Below are positions 36,121 through 48,493 of a stretch of DNA of 64,000 nucleotides, in pieces; within the stretch, counting starts at the first letter, position 1, and each line of letters begins with the position of its first letter. Below the pieces are notes generated by a model. That model was not told where the DNA came from and searched no databases. It saw nothing but the letters and a program-made list of their open reading frames with translations. The stretch lies in the NCBI RefSeq assembly GCF_002865645.1, contig NW_020194585.1, positions 1,102,753 to 1,166,752 of the forward strand. The letters run 5' to 3'. The translations under genes and the position numbers were made by a program. This DNA is from Hyaloscypha bicolor E (taxonomy: Eukaryota; Ascomycota; Leotiomycetes; Helotiales; Hyaloscyphaceae).

Positions 36121-37749
36121 ATGGCTCTCCCCGACCTCCCGGGCTCTAGCCCCCCTCCCATTGACTTTCAAGAGCTCGGAGAGCTTCCAGAGAGCCCTAG
36201 CAAATAGCTAGACCTACCTACTAGCTCCCTACTAGCTCGGTTTAGCCAGAGAGCTCAATTTGCATTTGATTTAGCTATAAATCCTATCTCTTTAGACGAA
36301 CTCGCAGCCCCTTTTCCTCAGCCTAATTCGGCTAGTGCGGCTCGACTAAGCCGCCTCTAGAACGGGCTAAAGCGTGGCCCTAGCTTCAGTAATATTAATA
36401 GTAATATTAATAAGGAATACCAAAACCACGGAAACTACTACTAATATTAGAATCAAGCTTTAAATAAAGCTAAATTACTGATTTATTAAGCCCGGAACTT
36501 AATAGTTAAAGCTATTACTATTACTCTATTATATGACTAGTAATCTCGACTACTAGATTTAGTAGAAATCTTTAGAGAATATACTAAATTCGGCCGTATT
36601 TGCTATACTAGTACTTTACTAGCCTCCCAGATAGCGAATCTCGAAAATGCTACTAAATGGATCGAAATTCAGTTAAGAACTCAAGCCAAACTAGCTACCC
36701 AAGCTAAAACTACCTCCGAAAAGCCTACTTGGGCTAAAATTACTACTAAAGAACTATAATCTTACTCGGAAAAGAACTAGACTATAGTATTATATACTAA
36801 GTCCAAAAATTAGGGAGGAAAAGGCCCTAGTATACTTACTAGTAGCAGTAGTACTCGTAATACTAATAAACTACTTAGTGCCCGTAATACTAGTAGTTCT
36901 AGTACTTGTAATACTAGCTCGAAATCTATGGCCCTCTCTAGAAAAAGCACCTTTTTACTAGCTTATATAGAGCAGGCTAGCTCGTTCTCTACTATTTCTA
37001 CTTGCAATTCGCTTAATACTACTTTCTGTTCTAAGGGAATTAAGGGACTAGTAATCTCTATAGTTTTTCTTTCCTTAAAGGGTAATATTATAGTTAATAC
37101 TACTCTCGAATTCAACTCTGACTTTCTGGTTCAAAATCAAGCTATTATAAAGGAAGTACTTCTCTTAGTTAGAAGTATATAAAAAGGAAAATCTTAGTAT
37201 AAAGTTATTATTTATAGTCTATTTATTTATAAGTTTAATATATCCGAAAGAATAAACTTAGTCCTAGAAGAAATCAAGACCTTTAATAAGAAACTAGAGC
37301 CTATTAGTCAGCCCTATTAGGCTACTTTAAAAGAGAAAAGAGACTCAGATCTCTAGTAAGCCGGTTTAGTAATAGTAGTATTCCCTACCGAGATTCAAAC
37401 TAATAGAGCTATTAAAAATAGACTTCTTATAGCCGGGATCTTTACTAAAGTAGTAAAATATTATACTATTTCTAGTACTATATAGTATATTAGATATATA
37501 GGATACGGGTACTTAGATTCTATTTATAAAAAGAAACCTAAATACTTACTATATAGTAAGGATTACGTAACTAAGAACTATTTTTACTCTATCTATAAAA
37601 AGAAAAGTAAAAAATGCCCCTATATAACTACTAAATACTCTAATTATTTAAGTATTATCTATTTAGCTAGTTCTAAGCTATATAAGGTTTACTTAGTAAT
37701 TAAAAAAGCTACTACTACTATAATTTCTACTATTACTATTAATAAGTAG
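36121..37749 (+). pseudogene. LINE C ORF1, RIP stops
   Basis: 543-codon frame starting MALPDLPGSSPPPIDFQELG and ending at the TAG of AATAAGTAG. Open only in part (36928-37182 is the longest piece). The zinc-knuckle region near 37480-37660 is recognisable but its cysteines and stops are altered. The ORF1/ORF2 overlap has been mutated: the ATG that starts ORF2 in copy B is ATA here. Confidence 0.85.
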
Positions 37750-40130
37750 CTATATTAAAGTACTATAAGTTAATATAAATTATAATAGCTCTACTACTAA
37801 AAACGTCTTATAAATAGCTATAGAACTGGATATTAAAGTTCTAGTAATTTAGGAGCCTTAGGTAATAGTAGGGAATAATAATCGGGAATATTATTTCATT
37901 ATATATTCTAGCTATTTCCAAATACTCCCGAATTATGGTACCCTAAAGCCTAGAACCTTATTTTATATAGCTTGCAAACTACAAGCTAGTATAGCCTCAA
38001 ACTCACTAAGTAATCCTAATTACTTAATTATAGACTTAAGTCTAGGTATACTAAAAATACAGCTAATTAATTTCTATAATATAATTTATCTAGAAAACCC
38101 TAATAGTATATTAACTATATTAAGAGAGGACATTTTACCTATTACTTTCTATAATAGCTCTCTATTACTAGGTGATTTTAATATATATTATTCTTAGTAG
38201 GATTCCCTTAAACCTTAAAGTAGTTATATAGTTTATTTAATTAGCTATATAGAGAACTATTCTCTAAGGCTATTAAATAAACCAGGGGAAGGTACCTTCT
38301 ATAGACCTAATATGTCTATTCCTTCCGTATTAGACTTAAGTTTTACTACTAGTAAAATAGTAATTAAGATTAAAGACTAGTAAGTATTACTAGAATTAGG
38401 TTCTAATTACTTCGGGGTTCTATTTACTATTAGTAAGTCGACTTATAGCTCTAGTTCTAATCCAGTCAGATTTAATACTAAGAAAGCGGACTGGGCTAAA
38501 TTTATAAGCTACCTTATTAATAGCCTTGAGAATATGTCTTTTCCACTTACTAGTATACCTGGAAACCATAAACTAGACCTATTAGCAGAAGACTTTACTA
38601 ATAGAATAGTAGAAGTAGCTAGTAATAGTATTCCAAAATCTACTACTAGTCCGTATTCTAAACCCTGGTAGAATAAGAACTTAAAGACCTTACGTAAATT
38701 AATACTATACTATAGCCATAAGTCTAAAGCTTTAGGATATATTCTCTATAAATAAGAACTCCAAAATGCAAAAAACACCTATTTTAATACTATTAAGAGT
38801 ACTAAGCTAGCGTATTGAAATAAGTTCTTAGAGAATAAAGACTCCCAGTCGATTTTTAAAGCTATGAAATATACTAAAGATACTATATATTAACCTATCC
38901 CTAGTATCTTAGATAGTAACTCTAATAAGCTTAAATTAACTTTCTAAGAGAAGTATAATATCTTTAGAACTATACTTTTCCCACTACCCCCTATTACTAA
39001 GCCTACCAGTTTAATAAACTATAGGCCTAGCTCAAAATAGGACTGGCCTATTTTATCTAAAATAAAACTAGAATAAGCCTATACTTCTAAGATAAAGAAG
39101 AAAACTCCAGGACCAGACTTAGTTACTCAAGAGATTATAGTCCACGCTTATAGAGCTTCTCCAGACATCTTTTATAGGCTATATTCCTTATTTATTAATA
39201 AGGGATATTACCCTAAAGTCTGGAAATAAGCTACTGGCTTTATTCTAAAGAAATCAGGAAAACCAAACTATTTCCTACCTAAAGCATATTGAGTTATTTC
39301 CTTACTTAATTACTTAGGGAAGGTTTCTGAGAGAATACTAGCTAGACGACTTAGTTATTTAGCCGAGACTAGTAACCTACTATACTACTCCCAAATGGGA
39401 GGTAGGCTCCATAAGTCAGCTATTAATACTGCTTTACTATTATAAAATAAAGTAGAATCAAATAAGTCCTATAAGCTAAAAACTAGTACTCTCTTCCTAG
39501 ATATTAAAGGCGCCTTTGATTACGTATCCAAGAATAGGCTATTATAGATTATAATTAGTTTACTACTACTTACTAGCCTTATTCTCTGGGTATTATTATT
39601 TCTAGATAACCGAGTATTATAACTAGCTTTTAATAATAGTATTAAAGCATTTAGGTCTATACTTACTAGTATTTCACAAGATAGCCCTATATCCCCTATA
39701 CTATTCCTTATCTATATCCGAGACTTATTTAAGTCAGCAAATATTAAATTCAGATCCTATTTAGATAATATATCTCTTACTACTACTTCTAAAAGTCTAA
39801 AGAAAAATATTAAGACTCTAGAAAGAGAAGTAAAGAATATAGTCGATTTAGGGAAAAAGAATACTATTAGCTTTAATATAGATAAAATAGAGCTTATTTA
39901 TTTTAATAATTCCAAAAATAAGCCTAGTCTAAAACTACCTAATAGGGAACTAGTTTCCCCTAGTAAAGTAGTCAAATGGCTAGGGATCTATTTTAATGAA
40001 AATCTCAGATTTAAGGAATATATAGCCTATAGGGCTTCCAAAGTAAAACAAGCCTTTTATAGGATATAGAGACTTATGAATATATTATATGGTTTATCTC
40101 CTTTTGTAATTAGATAGCTATACTTAGCCT
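37742..40130 (+). pseudogene. LINE C ORF2, 5' part (endonuclease and reverse transcriptase)
   Basis: First 2389 bases of ORF2; the start codon is lost to ATA at 37742. The endonuclease region, the RT with PISPILFLIYIRDLFK-like residues near 39690 and the SYLDN (D-to-N) active site near 39760 are visible, with RIP stops. The frame continues at 46640 after the LINE E insertion; together they make 1335 codons. Confidence 0.85.
40117..40130 (+). repeat. 14-bp target-site duplication of LINE E (left)
   Basis: GCTATACTTAGCCT just before the poly-T of LINE E, identical to 46626-46639. It lies within ORF2 of LINE C. Confidence 0.92.
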
Positions 40131-41405
40131 TTTTTTTTTTTTTTTTTAAATTATAAGCTTAATTTTTTTTAAAAAATTTTTCCTTTTAATATACTTTATT
40201 AGTTTAGAACTATATAGTACGGCTAGCTAAGCTAGCGTAAGTCTCAGTAGCTTATATACAGGCCTAAATTCCAATATAGGTAGTAAATAGTTAGGGACAT
40301 ATCCCTGAAATAAAAACTTAAGGAAATAAAGAAAAAATAAGTATAAATCATAATTCCTCCCCTACTTCCTATTTCCCTTTTCCCTTTTTCCCTATTTCCC
40401 TTCTCCTATTTCCTCCCCTATTTCCTCTCCTATTTCCTCCCTTATTTCTAACTTTCTCTTCTTCTACTTCTTCTACTTCTTCTAACCTCTCTACTTCTCC
40501 TTTCTTTACTTCTTCTACTTCTTCTACTTCTTCTACCTTCTTCTACTTCTTCTACTTCTTCTACTTCTTCTACTTCCACGCTTTGCTTAATATGCCATTT
40601 TCCTTGTATATATACTAGTTTCTTTATTAAGATATATGAGTATATTGGAAATATCCCAAACCTCCTCCAGTATAAAAAGTAATTATAGGTTAAAAGTACT
40701 AGCTTCCAAGCTCCCTTTAAATAGACTAAAATAGTCTAAGTATTCCTCTCCTCTATAATAATATATAGTATAAAAGAAAGGTCGCTTTGCGCATTCCTAG
40801 TCTTTCCTAAGTATGTAAATTACCATTAGATACTCATAGTTTAGCCGGTGGGTATCAGTAGGTTCATAAATGAGACTGTGAGAAGAGCCGTGGCCCTACG
40901 CGTTTAGCTAGAAGAAGTGCACTAGCTAGGGGCCTAAAAAAGCTTGACTAAAGATATGTTTATCTTTCTGGATAACCTGCATACGGAATATAATACTGTT
41001 ATATATAAAATTACGTAAGGCTTTAGGAAGTTTTCGGTTTAGTAAGTAATCTAAGATTCCTAAAAGTATTTAGATATCCTAGTTTCTTAAACTTTATTAA
41101 CTTTTAATCCTAGGAAAAGCAAAGGGATGTTTTTTACTATTTCAAGCGTTCTATATGAGAGAAGCTAGATAACCTAAACTTAGCTATTCGTCTGCTTCTT
41201 CGTTCCTAAAAAAATTAATATCTATGATGCCCCTGAAAACCTCAGATAAGTTCTGAAATAATTATCAGCTCCTTTTAAAGCTTTAAGGCGCTTAAAAGAA
41301 CGCAGTATAGCGCGCTTCGCTATCCCGCTCTATACCCTTTGTCCCTGGCTTTTTTAGAAAGAAAAGTTTTCATCTTAAGTAAAAAAAAAAAAAAAAAAAA
41401 AAAAA
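40131..41405 (-). other. error-like, partly duplicated 3' segment of LINE E (probable assembly fault)
   Basis: Aligned by eye to copies B and C, this stretch has many one- and two-base insertions and deletions, chiefly in homopolymers (GGAAAAGCAAAGGGATGTTTT where sisters have GGAAAGCAAAGGAGGTTTT), unlike the substitution-only decay elsewhere. About 41080-41380 repeats, in noisy form, the sequence that follows cleanly at 41406-41670. The two are joined by a run of 25 A (41381-41405) that has no counterpart in other copies. Confidence 0.75.
40455..40578 (-). repeat. expanded CTTCTA-type repeat in LINE E tail
   Basis: About a dozen irregular units of TTCTTCTAC, where sister copies have a single GTAGAAGAAGTGG-type stretch coding VEEVE. 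It lies in the noisy segment, so the unit number may be wrong. Confidence 0.6.
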
Positions 41406-44400
41406 TCTAGTTTCTTAACTTTATTAATTTTAATCCCTAGGAAAGCAAAGGAGGTTTTTACTAATTCAGGTTCTAATATAAGAGAAGTAGTACCTAGCTT
41501 AGCTAGTTCGTCTGCTTCTTCATTCCCTATTATATCTATATGCCCTAAAACCCAGATTAGTTCTATATTAGCTCCTTTAGCTTTAAGGACCTTAGTAGCT
41601 AGTATAGCTCTAATCTATTAACTTTGTCCTGGCTTATTAGAAGAAGTTTTTAATCTTAGTAAACTAGCTTAGTTATCTATAAAAATATTAAAAAGCTCCC
41701 CTCTCTTTGCTTTACTACTAGTATACTTAATAGCCCTAGTAACGCCTTCTAGTTCTCTATTATAGACTATAGTACTAGCTCCTATATTCTGGCTTTCTCT
41801 ATATTTAGCTATGACCGGAATATAAGGGGTTTCGTAACTATAAACTACGAGCCCTAGGCCTATTTCAAGTCCTTTTTTAGTTTGAGATTTATCTGTATAT
41901 ATAGATAGTATAGAGCTATTATTATATAAAGTCTTTAGATAGAAGTTATATAATATAATAGTCTCTTCCTTTAGCTCTTTTAATATAGTGATTTTATAAG
42001 GCACTTCTCTATCCCAAGGGGCAAAATAAAAGTGTCTTATAGTCTCTAGGTCTTTAGGGTCTATTAGATTACTAATAGAGTCCACTATAGTTTCTACTTG
42101 AGACTTTTTGGCTATGTAATTTCGCTTTAGATTAGTATTTAGACTATAAATAGAGTCTATATTAGATTCTACTAGTTCTAAATTACGGGATCTTTGGAAG
42201 GACTTCTCGAACTCTAGTCTAATAGGGTGTTTTAAACTTAGTTTAAGGATACGGAAGGCATATTAACGTTAACTATGGTTTAGCCTTATAATAGGTGGAA
42301 CTAAAGCTAATTTGACCTCTATAGGAATAATAGGAGCAGTTTTGAATACTTCTAGGGTTTTCCTTAGGGCTAGGTTTTAAATTGCCTATAAAGGCCAAAT
42401 TTGAGCTTTGCTTTTAGTCTTTTACTATAGTATAGAACCATAGTCTATTATACTAGTAATACAGGCTAAATATAGCTGTCTAATTATAAAAGGAAATAAG
42501 CTACGCGATATATTCGTAAGTCTCTATATCCTATAAAAGGCTTGTTTTACTTTGGAAGCCCTATAGGCTATATATTCCTTAAATCTGAGATTTTCATTAA
42601 AATAGATCCCTAGCCATTTGACTACTTTACTAGGGGAAACTAGTTCCCTATTAAGTAGTTTTAGACTAGGCTTATTTTTGGAATTATTAAAATAAATAAG
42701 CTCTGTTTTATCTATATTAAAGCTAATAGTATTCTTTTTCCCTAAATTAACTATATCCTTTACTTCTCTTTCTAGAGTCTTAATATTTTTCTTTAGACTT
42801 TTAGAAGCAGTAGTAAGGGATATATTATCTAAATAGGATCTGAATTTAATATTTACTAACTTAAATAAGTCTCGGATATAGATAAGAAATAGTATAGGGG
42901 ATATAGGGCTGCCTTATAGAATACTAGTAAGTATAGACCTAAATACTTTAATACTATTATTAAAAGCTAGTTATAATACTCGGTTATCTAGAAATAATAA
43001 TACCCATAGAATAAGGCTAGTAGGTAATAATAAACTAATTATAATCTGTAATAGCCTATTCTTGGACACGTAATCGAAGGCGCCTTTAATATCTAGGAAG
43101 AGAGTACTAGTTTTTAGCTTATAGGACTTATTTAATTCTACCTTATTTTATAATAGTAAAGCAGTATTAATAGCTGACTTATAGAGCCTACCTCCCATTT
43201 GGGAGTAGTGTAGTAGGTCACTAGTCTCGGCTAAATAGCTAAGTCGCCTAGCTAGTATTCTCTCAGAAACCTTCCCTAAGTAATTAAGTAGGGAAATAAC
43301 TCGATATGCTTTAAGTAGGGAATAGTTTGGTTTCCCTAATTTCTTTAGAATAAAGCCAGTAGCTTATTTCCAGACTTTAGGATAGTATCCCTTATTAATA
43401 AATAAGGAGTATAGCCTATAAAAGATATCTGGAGAAGCTCTATAAGTATGAACTATAATCTCTTGAGTAACTAAGTCTGGTCCAGGGATTTTCCTCTTTA
43501 TCTTAGAAATACAGGCTTATTCTAGCTCTATTTTAGACAAAATAGGCCAGTCCCACTTTGAGCTAGACCTATAGTTTATTAAACTAGTAGGCTCAGTAAT
43601 AGGGAGTAGTAAGAAAAGCACAGTTCTAAAGATATTATACTTCTCTTGGAAAGTCGATTTTAGCTTATTTAAACTATTATCTAAGATACTAGGAATAGGT
43701 TAATATATAGTATCTTTAGTATATTTTATAGCTTTAAAAATTAACTAGGGGTCTTTATTCTCTAAGAACTTATTCCAGTATACTAGCTTAGTACTCTTAA
43801 TAGTATTAAAATAGGTGTTTTTTGCATTTTGGAGTTCTTATTTATAGAGAGTATACCCTAAAGCTTTAGACTTATAGCTATAGTATAGTATTAATTTACG
43901 TAAGGTCTTTAAGTCCTCATTCTACTAGGGTTTAGAATACGGACTAGTAGTAGATTTTGGAATACTATTACTAGCTGCTTCTACTATTCTATTAGTAAAG
44001 TCTTCTACTAATAGGTCTAGTTTATGGTTTCCAGGTATACTAGTAAGTAGAAAGGGCATATTCTCAAGGCTATTAATAAGGTAGCTTGTAAATTTAGCCC
44101 AGTCCGCTTTCTTAGTATTAAATCTGACTAGATTAGAACTAGAGCTATAAGTCGACTTACTAATAATAAATAGAATCCCGAAGTAATTAGAACCTAAGTC
44201 TAGTAACACTTGCCAGTCTTTAATCTTAGTTACTATTCTACTAGTAGTAAAACTTAAGTCTAATACGGAAGAAATAGACATATTAGGTCTATAGAAGGTA
44301 TCTTCCCCTGGTTTATTTAATAGCCTTAGAGAATAGTTCTCTATATAGCTAATTAAATAAACTATATAACTACTTTAAGATTTAAGGGAATCCTACTAAG

Positions 44401-44851
44401 GATAATATATATTAAAATCACCTAGTAATAAAGAGCTATTATAGAGAGTAATAGGTAAGATATTCTCTCTTAATATAATTAATATACTATTAGGGTCTTC
44501 TGGGTAAATTATATTATAGAAATTAATTAGCTACATTTTTAGTATACCTAGACTTAAGTCTATAATTAAGTAATTAGGATTACTTAGTAAGTTTGAGGCT
44601 AGACTAGCTTATAGTTCGCAAGCTATATAAAATAGGGTTCTAGGCCTCAGGGTACCGTAATTCGGGAGTATTTGGAAATAGCTAGAGTATATAATAGAAC
44701 GATATTCCCGATTATTATTCCCTGCTATTACCTAAGGCTCCTAGATTACTAGGACTTTAATATCCAGTTCTATAGCTATTTGCAAGACGTTTTCAGTAGT
44801 AGAGCTATTATGATTCATATTAACTTATAGTACTTTGACATAGCTACTTAT
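41406..44851 (-). pseudogene. LINE E ORF2, clean part (endonuclease, RT, RNase H)
   Basis: Frame starting at 44851, where the original ATG is now ATA, and continuing unshifted to the noisy junction at 41406. Open pieces include the endonuclease C-terminal part (44281-43925) and the RNase H (42085-41669, with YTDKSQTKKGLEIGLGLV and YNRELEGVTRAIKY). RT motifs near 42840-42900 are present with stops. The remaining C terminus lies in the noisy 3' segment. Confidence 0.85.
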
Positions 44852-46478
44852 TAATAGTAATAGTAGGAATTATAGTAGTAGTAGCTTTTTTAATTACTAA
44901 GTAAACCTTATATAGCTTAGAACTAGCTAAGTGGGCAGTACTTAAGTAATTAGAGCATTTAGTAGTCACGTGGGAGCATTTTTTACCCTTCTTCTTATAG
45001 ATAGAGCAAAAATGGTTCTCAGTCACGTGACCCTTACCATATAGTAAGTACTTAGGTTTCTTTTTATAAATAGAATCTAAGTGCCCGTACCCTGCGCACC
45101 TAGTATACTATATAGTACTAGAAATAGTATAGTATTTTACTACTTTAGTAGAGATCCCGGCTATAAGGAGTCTATTTTTAATAGCTCTATTAGCTTGAAT
45201 CTCGGTAGGAAATGCCACTACTACTAAACCGGCTCGCTAGAGGCCTAAGTCTCTTTTCTCCTTAGAAGTAGCCTAATAGGGCTGGCTAATAGGCTCTAGT
45301 CCCTTATTAAAGGTCTTAATTTCTTCTAGGACTAAGTTTATTCCTTTGGATATATTAAACTCACGAATAGGTAGACCATAGATAATAACTTTATACTAAG
45401 GTTCTCCTTTTTATATACTTGTAACTAAGGGAAGTACCCCCTTTATAATAGCTTAATTTTGAACCAGAAAGTCAGAGTTGAATTCGGGAGTAGTATTAAC
45501 TATAATATTACCCTTTGAGGAAAAAGAAACCATAGAGATTACTAGTCCCTTAATTCCCTTAGAGCAGAAAGCAGTATTAAGCGAATTGCGAGTTAAAATA
45601 GCAGAGAACAAGCTAGCCTACTCTATATGAGCTAGTAGGAAGGTGCATTTCCTAGAGAGGGCTATAGATCTGGTATTACGAGTACTAGAACTACTAGTAT
45701 CACGTGCACTGGATGGTTTATTAGTACCACGAGTACTACCGCTACTAGTAAGTATACTAGGGCCTTTTCCTCCCTGATTTTTAGACTTAGTATATAATAC
45801 TAAAGTCTAGTTCTTTTCCGAGCATGATTCCGAGTATGTTTGTGGTTCTTGAGTAGTAATTTTAGCCCAAGTAGGCTTTTCGGAGGTAGTTTTAGCTTGA
45901 GTAGCTAGCTTGGCTTGAGTTCTTGACTGAATTTCGATCCGTTTAGTGGCATTTTCGAGGTTCGCTACCTATAAAGCTAGTAAAGTACTAGTATGGCGGA
46001 TACGGCCGAATTCTGTATATTCCCTAAAGATTTCTACTAAATCTAGTAGTCGAGATTACTGGTTATATAACGGGATAATAGTAATGGCTTTGACTATTAA
46101 GTCCCGGGCTTAACGAATTAGTAATTTAGCTTTATTCGAAGCTTGATTTTGGTATTAGTAGTAGTTTCCGTGGTTTTGGTATTCCTTATTAATATCGCTA
46201 TTAATATTGCTCGTACTAGGGCCACGCTTTAGCCCGTTCTGGAGGCGGCTTAGTCGAGCCGCACTAGCTGAATTAGGCTAAGGAAAAGGGGCTGCGAGTT
46301 CGTTTAAAGAGATTGGATTTATAGCTAAATCGAATACGGATTGAGCTCCCTGGCTAAACCGGGCTAGTGGGGAGCTAGTAGGTAGCTCTAGTTCCTCGCT
46401 AGGGCTCTCTGGAAGCTCTCCGAGCTCTTGAAAGTCGATGGGAGGGGGGCTGGAGCCCGGGGGGTCAGGGGGGGCCAT
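44844..46478 (-). pseudogene. LINE E ORF1, RIP stops
   Basis: 545-codon frame from MAPPDPPGSSPPPIDFQELG to the TAG in AATAAGTAG (44844). Open at both ends and interrupted in the middle by RIP-type stops. The second Cys/His cluster (CSIYKKKGKKCSHVTTKC, one Cys changed to Tyr) lies near 45000. Confidence 0.85.
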
Positions 46479-46625
46479 TTAGCCTGTTCTAGCTCTACTT
46501 ATAGTAGGTTCTAGAGCCTGGGGCCAAAGGGCTGAGGTATATTGAGTGAGTTCTGAAGGTGGGTGAAGTGTGGGTATGAAAGTAAGGGGAGTAAAAAAAA
46601 ACCGGAAAAAAAGTTGAGTGGTGAT

Positions 46626-46639
46626 GCTATACTTAGCCT
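46626..46639 (+). repeat. 14-bp target-site duplication of LINE E (right)
   Basis: GCTATACTTAGCCT immediately after the 5' end of the minus-strand LINE E; LINE C continues after it. Confidence 0.92.
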
Positions 46640-48255
46640 ATATTACTAGTATAATAGACTATGGTTCTATACTATAGTAAAAGACTGAAAATAAAGCTCA
46701 AATTCGGCCTTTATAGGCGATTCAAAACCTAGCCCTAAGGAAAACCCTAGGAGTATTTAAAACTGCTTCTATTATTCCTATAGAGGTCAAATTAGCTTTA
46801 GTTCCATCTATTATAAGGCTAAACCATAATCGACGTCGTTATGCCTTCCGTATCCTTAAACTAAGTCTAAAACACCCTATTAGACTAGAGTTCGAGAAGT
46901 CCTTCCAAAGATCCTATAATTTAGAACTAGTAGAATCTGATATAGACTCTATTTATAGTCTAAATACCGATCTAAAGCGAAATCGCATAGCCAAAAAGTC
47001 TCAAGTAGAAACTATAGTGGACTCTATTAGTAATCTAATAGACCCTAAAGACCTAGAGACTATAAGACACTTTTATTTTGCCTCTTGGGACAGAGAAGTG
47101 CCTTATAAAATCACTATATTAAAAGAGCCAAAGGAAGAGACTACTATATTATATAACTTCTATCTAAAGACTTTATATAATAATAGCTTTATACTATCTA
47201 TATATATAGATGGATCTCAAACTGAAAAAGGACTTGGAATAGGCCTAGGGCTTGTAGTTTATAGTTACGAAACTTCTTATATTCCGGTTATAGCTAAATA
47301 TAGAGAAAGCCAGAATATAGGAGCTAGTACTATAGTCTATAATAGAGAACTAGAAGGCGTTATTAGAGCTATTAAGTATACTAGTAGTAAAGCAAAGAGA
47401 GGAGAGCTTTTTAATATCTTTACAGATAACCAAGCTAGTTTACTAAGATTAAAAACTCCTTCTAATAAGCCAGGACAAAGTTAACAGATTAGAGCTATAC
47501 TAGCTACTAAGGTCCTTAAAGCTAAAGGAGCTAATATAGAACTAATCTGGGTTCCAGGGTATATAGATATAATAGGGAACAAAGAAGCAGACGAACTAGC
47601 TAAGCTAGGTACTACTTCTCCTATATTAGAACCTGAATTAGTAAAAACCTCCTTTGCTTTCCTAGGGGTTAAAATTAATAAAGTTAAGAAACTAGAGTAT
47701 AGACTACTTTTAGAATCTTATACTAAACCGAAAACCCAGCTAGAATCATATAGTAATATATATCCGTAGAAAGTATCCAGAAAGATAAACCTACCTTTAG
47801 GAACTTTTAGGCCCCTAGCTAGTGCCTTCTTCTAGCTAAAGCTAGGCTACGGATATTTAAAATCCTATTTATACAGGCTAAATATAATGTCTAATAATAA
47901 ATACAAATACAGAAAGACTGAGAATGCAAAGCACCTCCTTTTATACTATATGCTATATAGGGAGGAATGACTTAGACTATTTAGTCTATTTAAAGGGAGC
48001 TTGGAAGCTAGTGCTTTTAACCTACGATTACTATTACATACGGAAATTAGGATATTAAATATACTAGTATTCTTAAAAGAAACTAGTATATATACAAGAA
48101 AATGGCATATTGAGCGAAGTGTGGAAGTAGAAGAAGTGGAAATAAGGGAGGAAATAGGGGAGGAAATAGGGGAGGAAATAGGGGAGGAAATAGGGGAGGA
48201 AATAGGGGAGGAAATAGGGGAGGAAATAGGGGAGGAAATAGGAGAAGGGGAATAG
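46640..48255 (+). pseudogene. LINE C ORF2, 3' part (RNase H and C-terminal repeat)
   Basis: Continuation of ORF2 of copy C. The RNase H is open from 47017 to 47484, with SIYIDGSQTEKGLGIGLGLV, YNRELEGVIRAIKY and IFTDNQASLLRL giving the D-E-D catalytic pattern. This is the best preserved RNase H in the window. It is followed by the C-terminal Cys/His region and the open stretch 48001-48255 that ends in eight GEEI units. Confidence 0.88.
48145..48240 (+). repeat. 12-bp minisatellite in LINE C ORF2 tail (8 units)
   Basis: Eight near-perfect tandem units of GGGGAGGAAATA coding GEEI at the C terminus of ORF2. Copy B has six units. Confidence 0.95.
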
Positions 48256-48493
48256 GGAAAAAGGGAAAAGGGAAATAGGGAGTAGGAGAGGAATTGCGAT
48301 TTATACTCATTTTTTCTTTATTTCCTTAAGTTTTTGTTTCAGGGGTATGTCCCCAACTATTTACTACCTATATTGGAATTTGGGCCTGTATATAAGCTAC
48401 TGAGACTCACGCTAGCTTAGCTAGCCGTACTATATAGTTCTAAACTAATAAAGCACGTTAAAAGGAAAAAAAAAAAAAAAAAGGAAAAAAAAA

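Larger units (their letters stand above)
40131..46625 (-). mobile_element. Tad1-type LINE, copy E, nested in LINE C
   Basis: Minus-strand LINE with its poly-A end at 40131 (a T run) and 5' end at 46625, bounded by a 14-bp target duplication. It has ORF1 (46478-44844) and ORF2 from 44851. The segment from 41406 to the 5' end is clean and keeps both frames. The 3' part (40131-41405) is full of small insertions and deletions, carries a duplicated overlap with the clean part and makes the element about 500 bp longer than copy B; see the separate entry. It belongs to the same family as C and lies in opposite orientation, so the region can fold into a long imperfect hairpin. Confidence 0.9.
35983..48493 (+). 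mobile_element. Tad1-type LINE, copy C, full length but split by LINE E
   Basis: Plus-strand LINE in two pieces, 35983-40130 and 46640-48493, together about 6.0 kb like copy B. The 5' end shows the family motif (ACTTTTTCCGGTTTTTTACT). ORF1 starts at 36121 and ORF2 at 37742. The 3' untranslated region ends in a poly-A tract with an internal GG (48465-48493). LINE E sits between the pieces with a 14-bp target duplication. Counting from the ORF2 start and skipping E, the RNase H methionine at 47017 lies at offset 2766, exactly the offset found inside copy E, so the two pieces are one element. No clean target duplication for C itself was found. Confidence 0.92.

Noticed and set aside
48083..48310. 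Phe/Pro-rich open frame on the minus strand
   Set aside because: Antisense reading of the GEEI minisatellite in LINE C ORF2.
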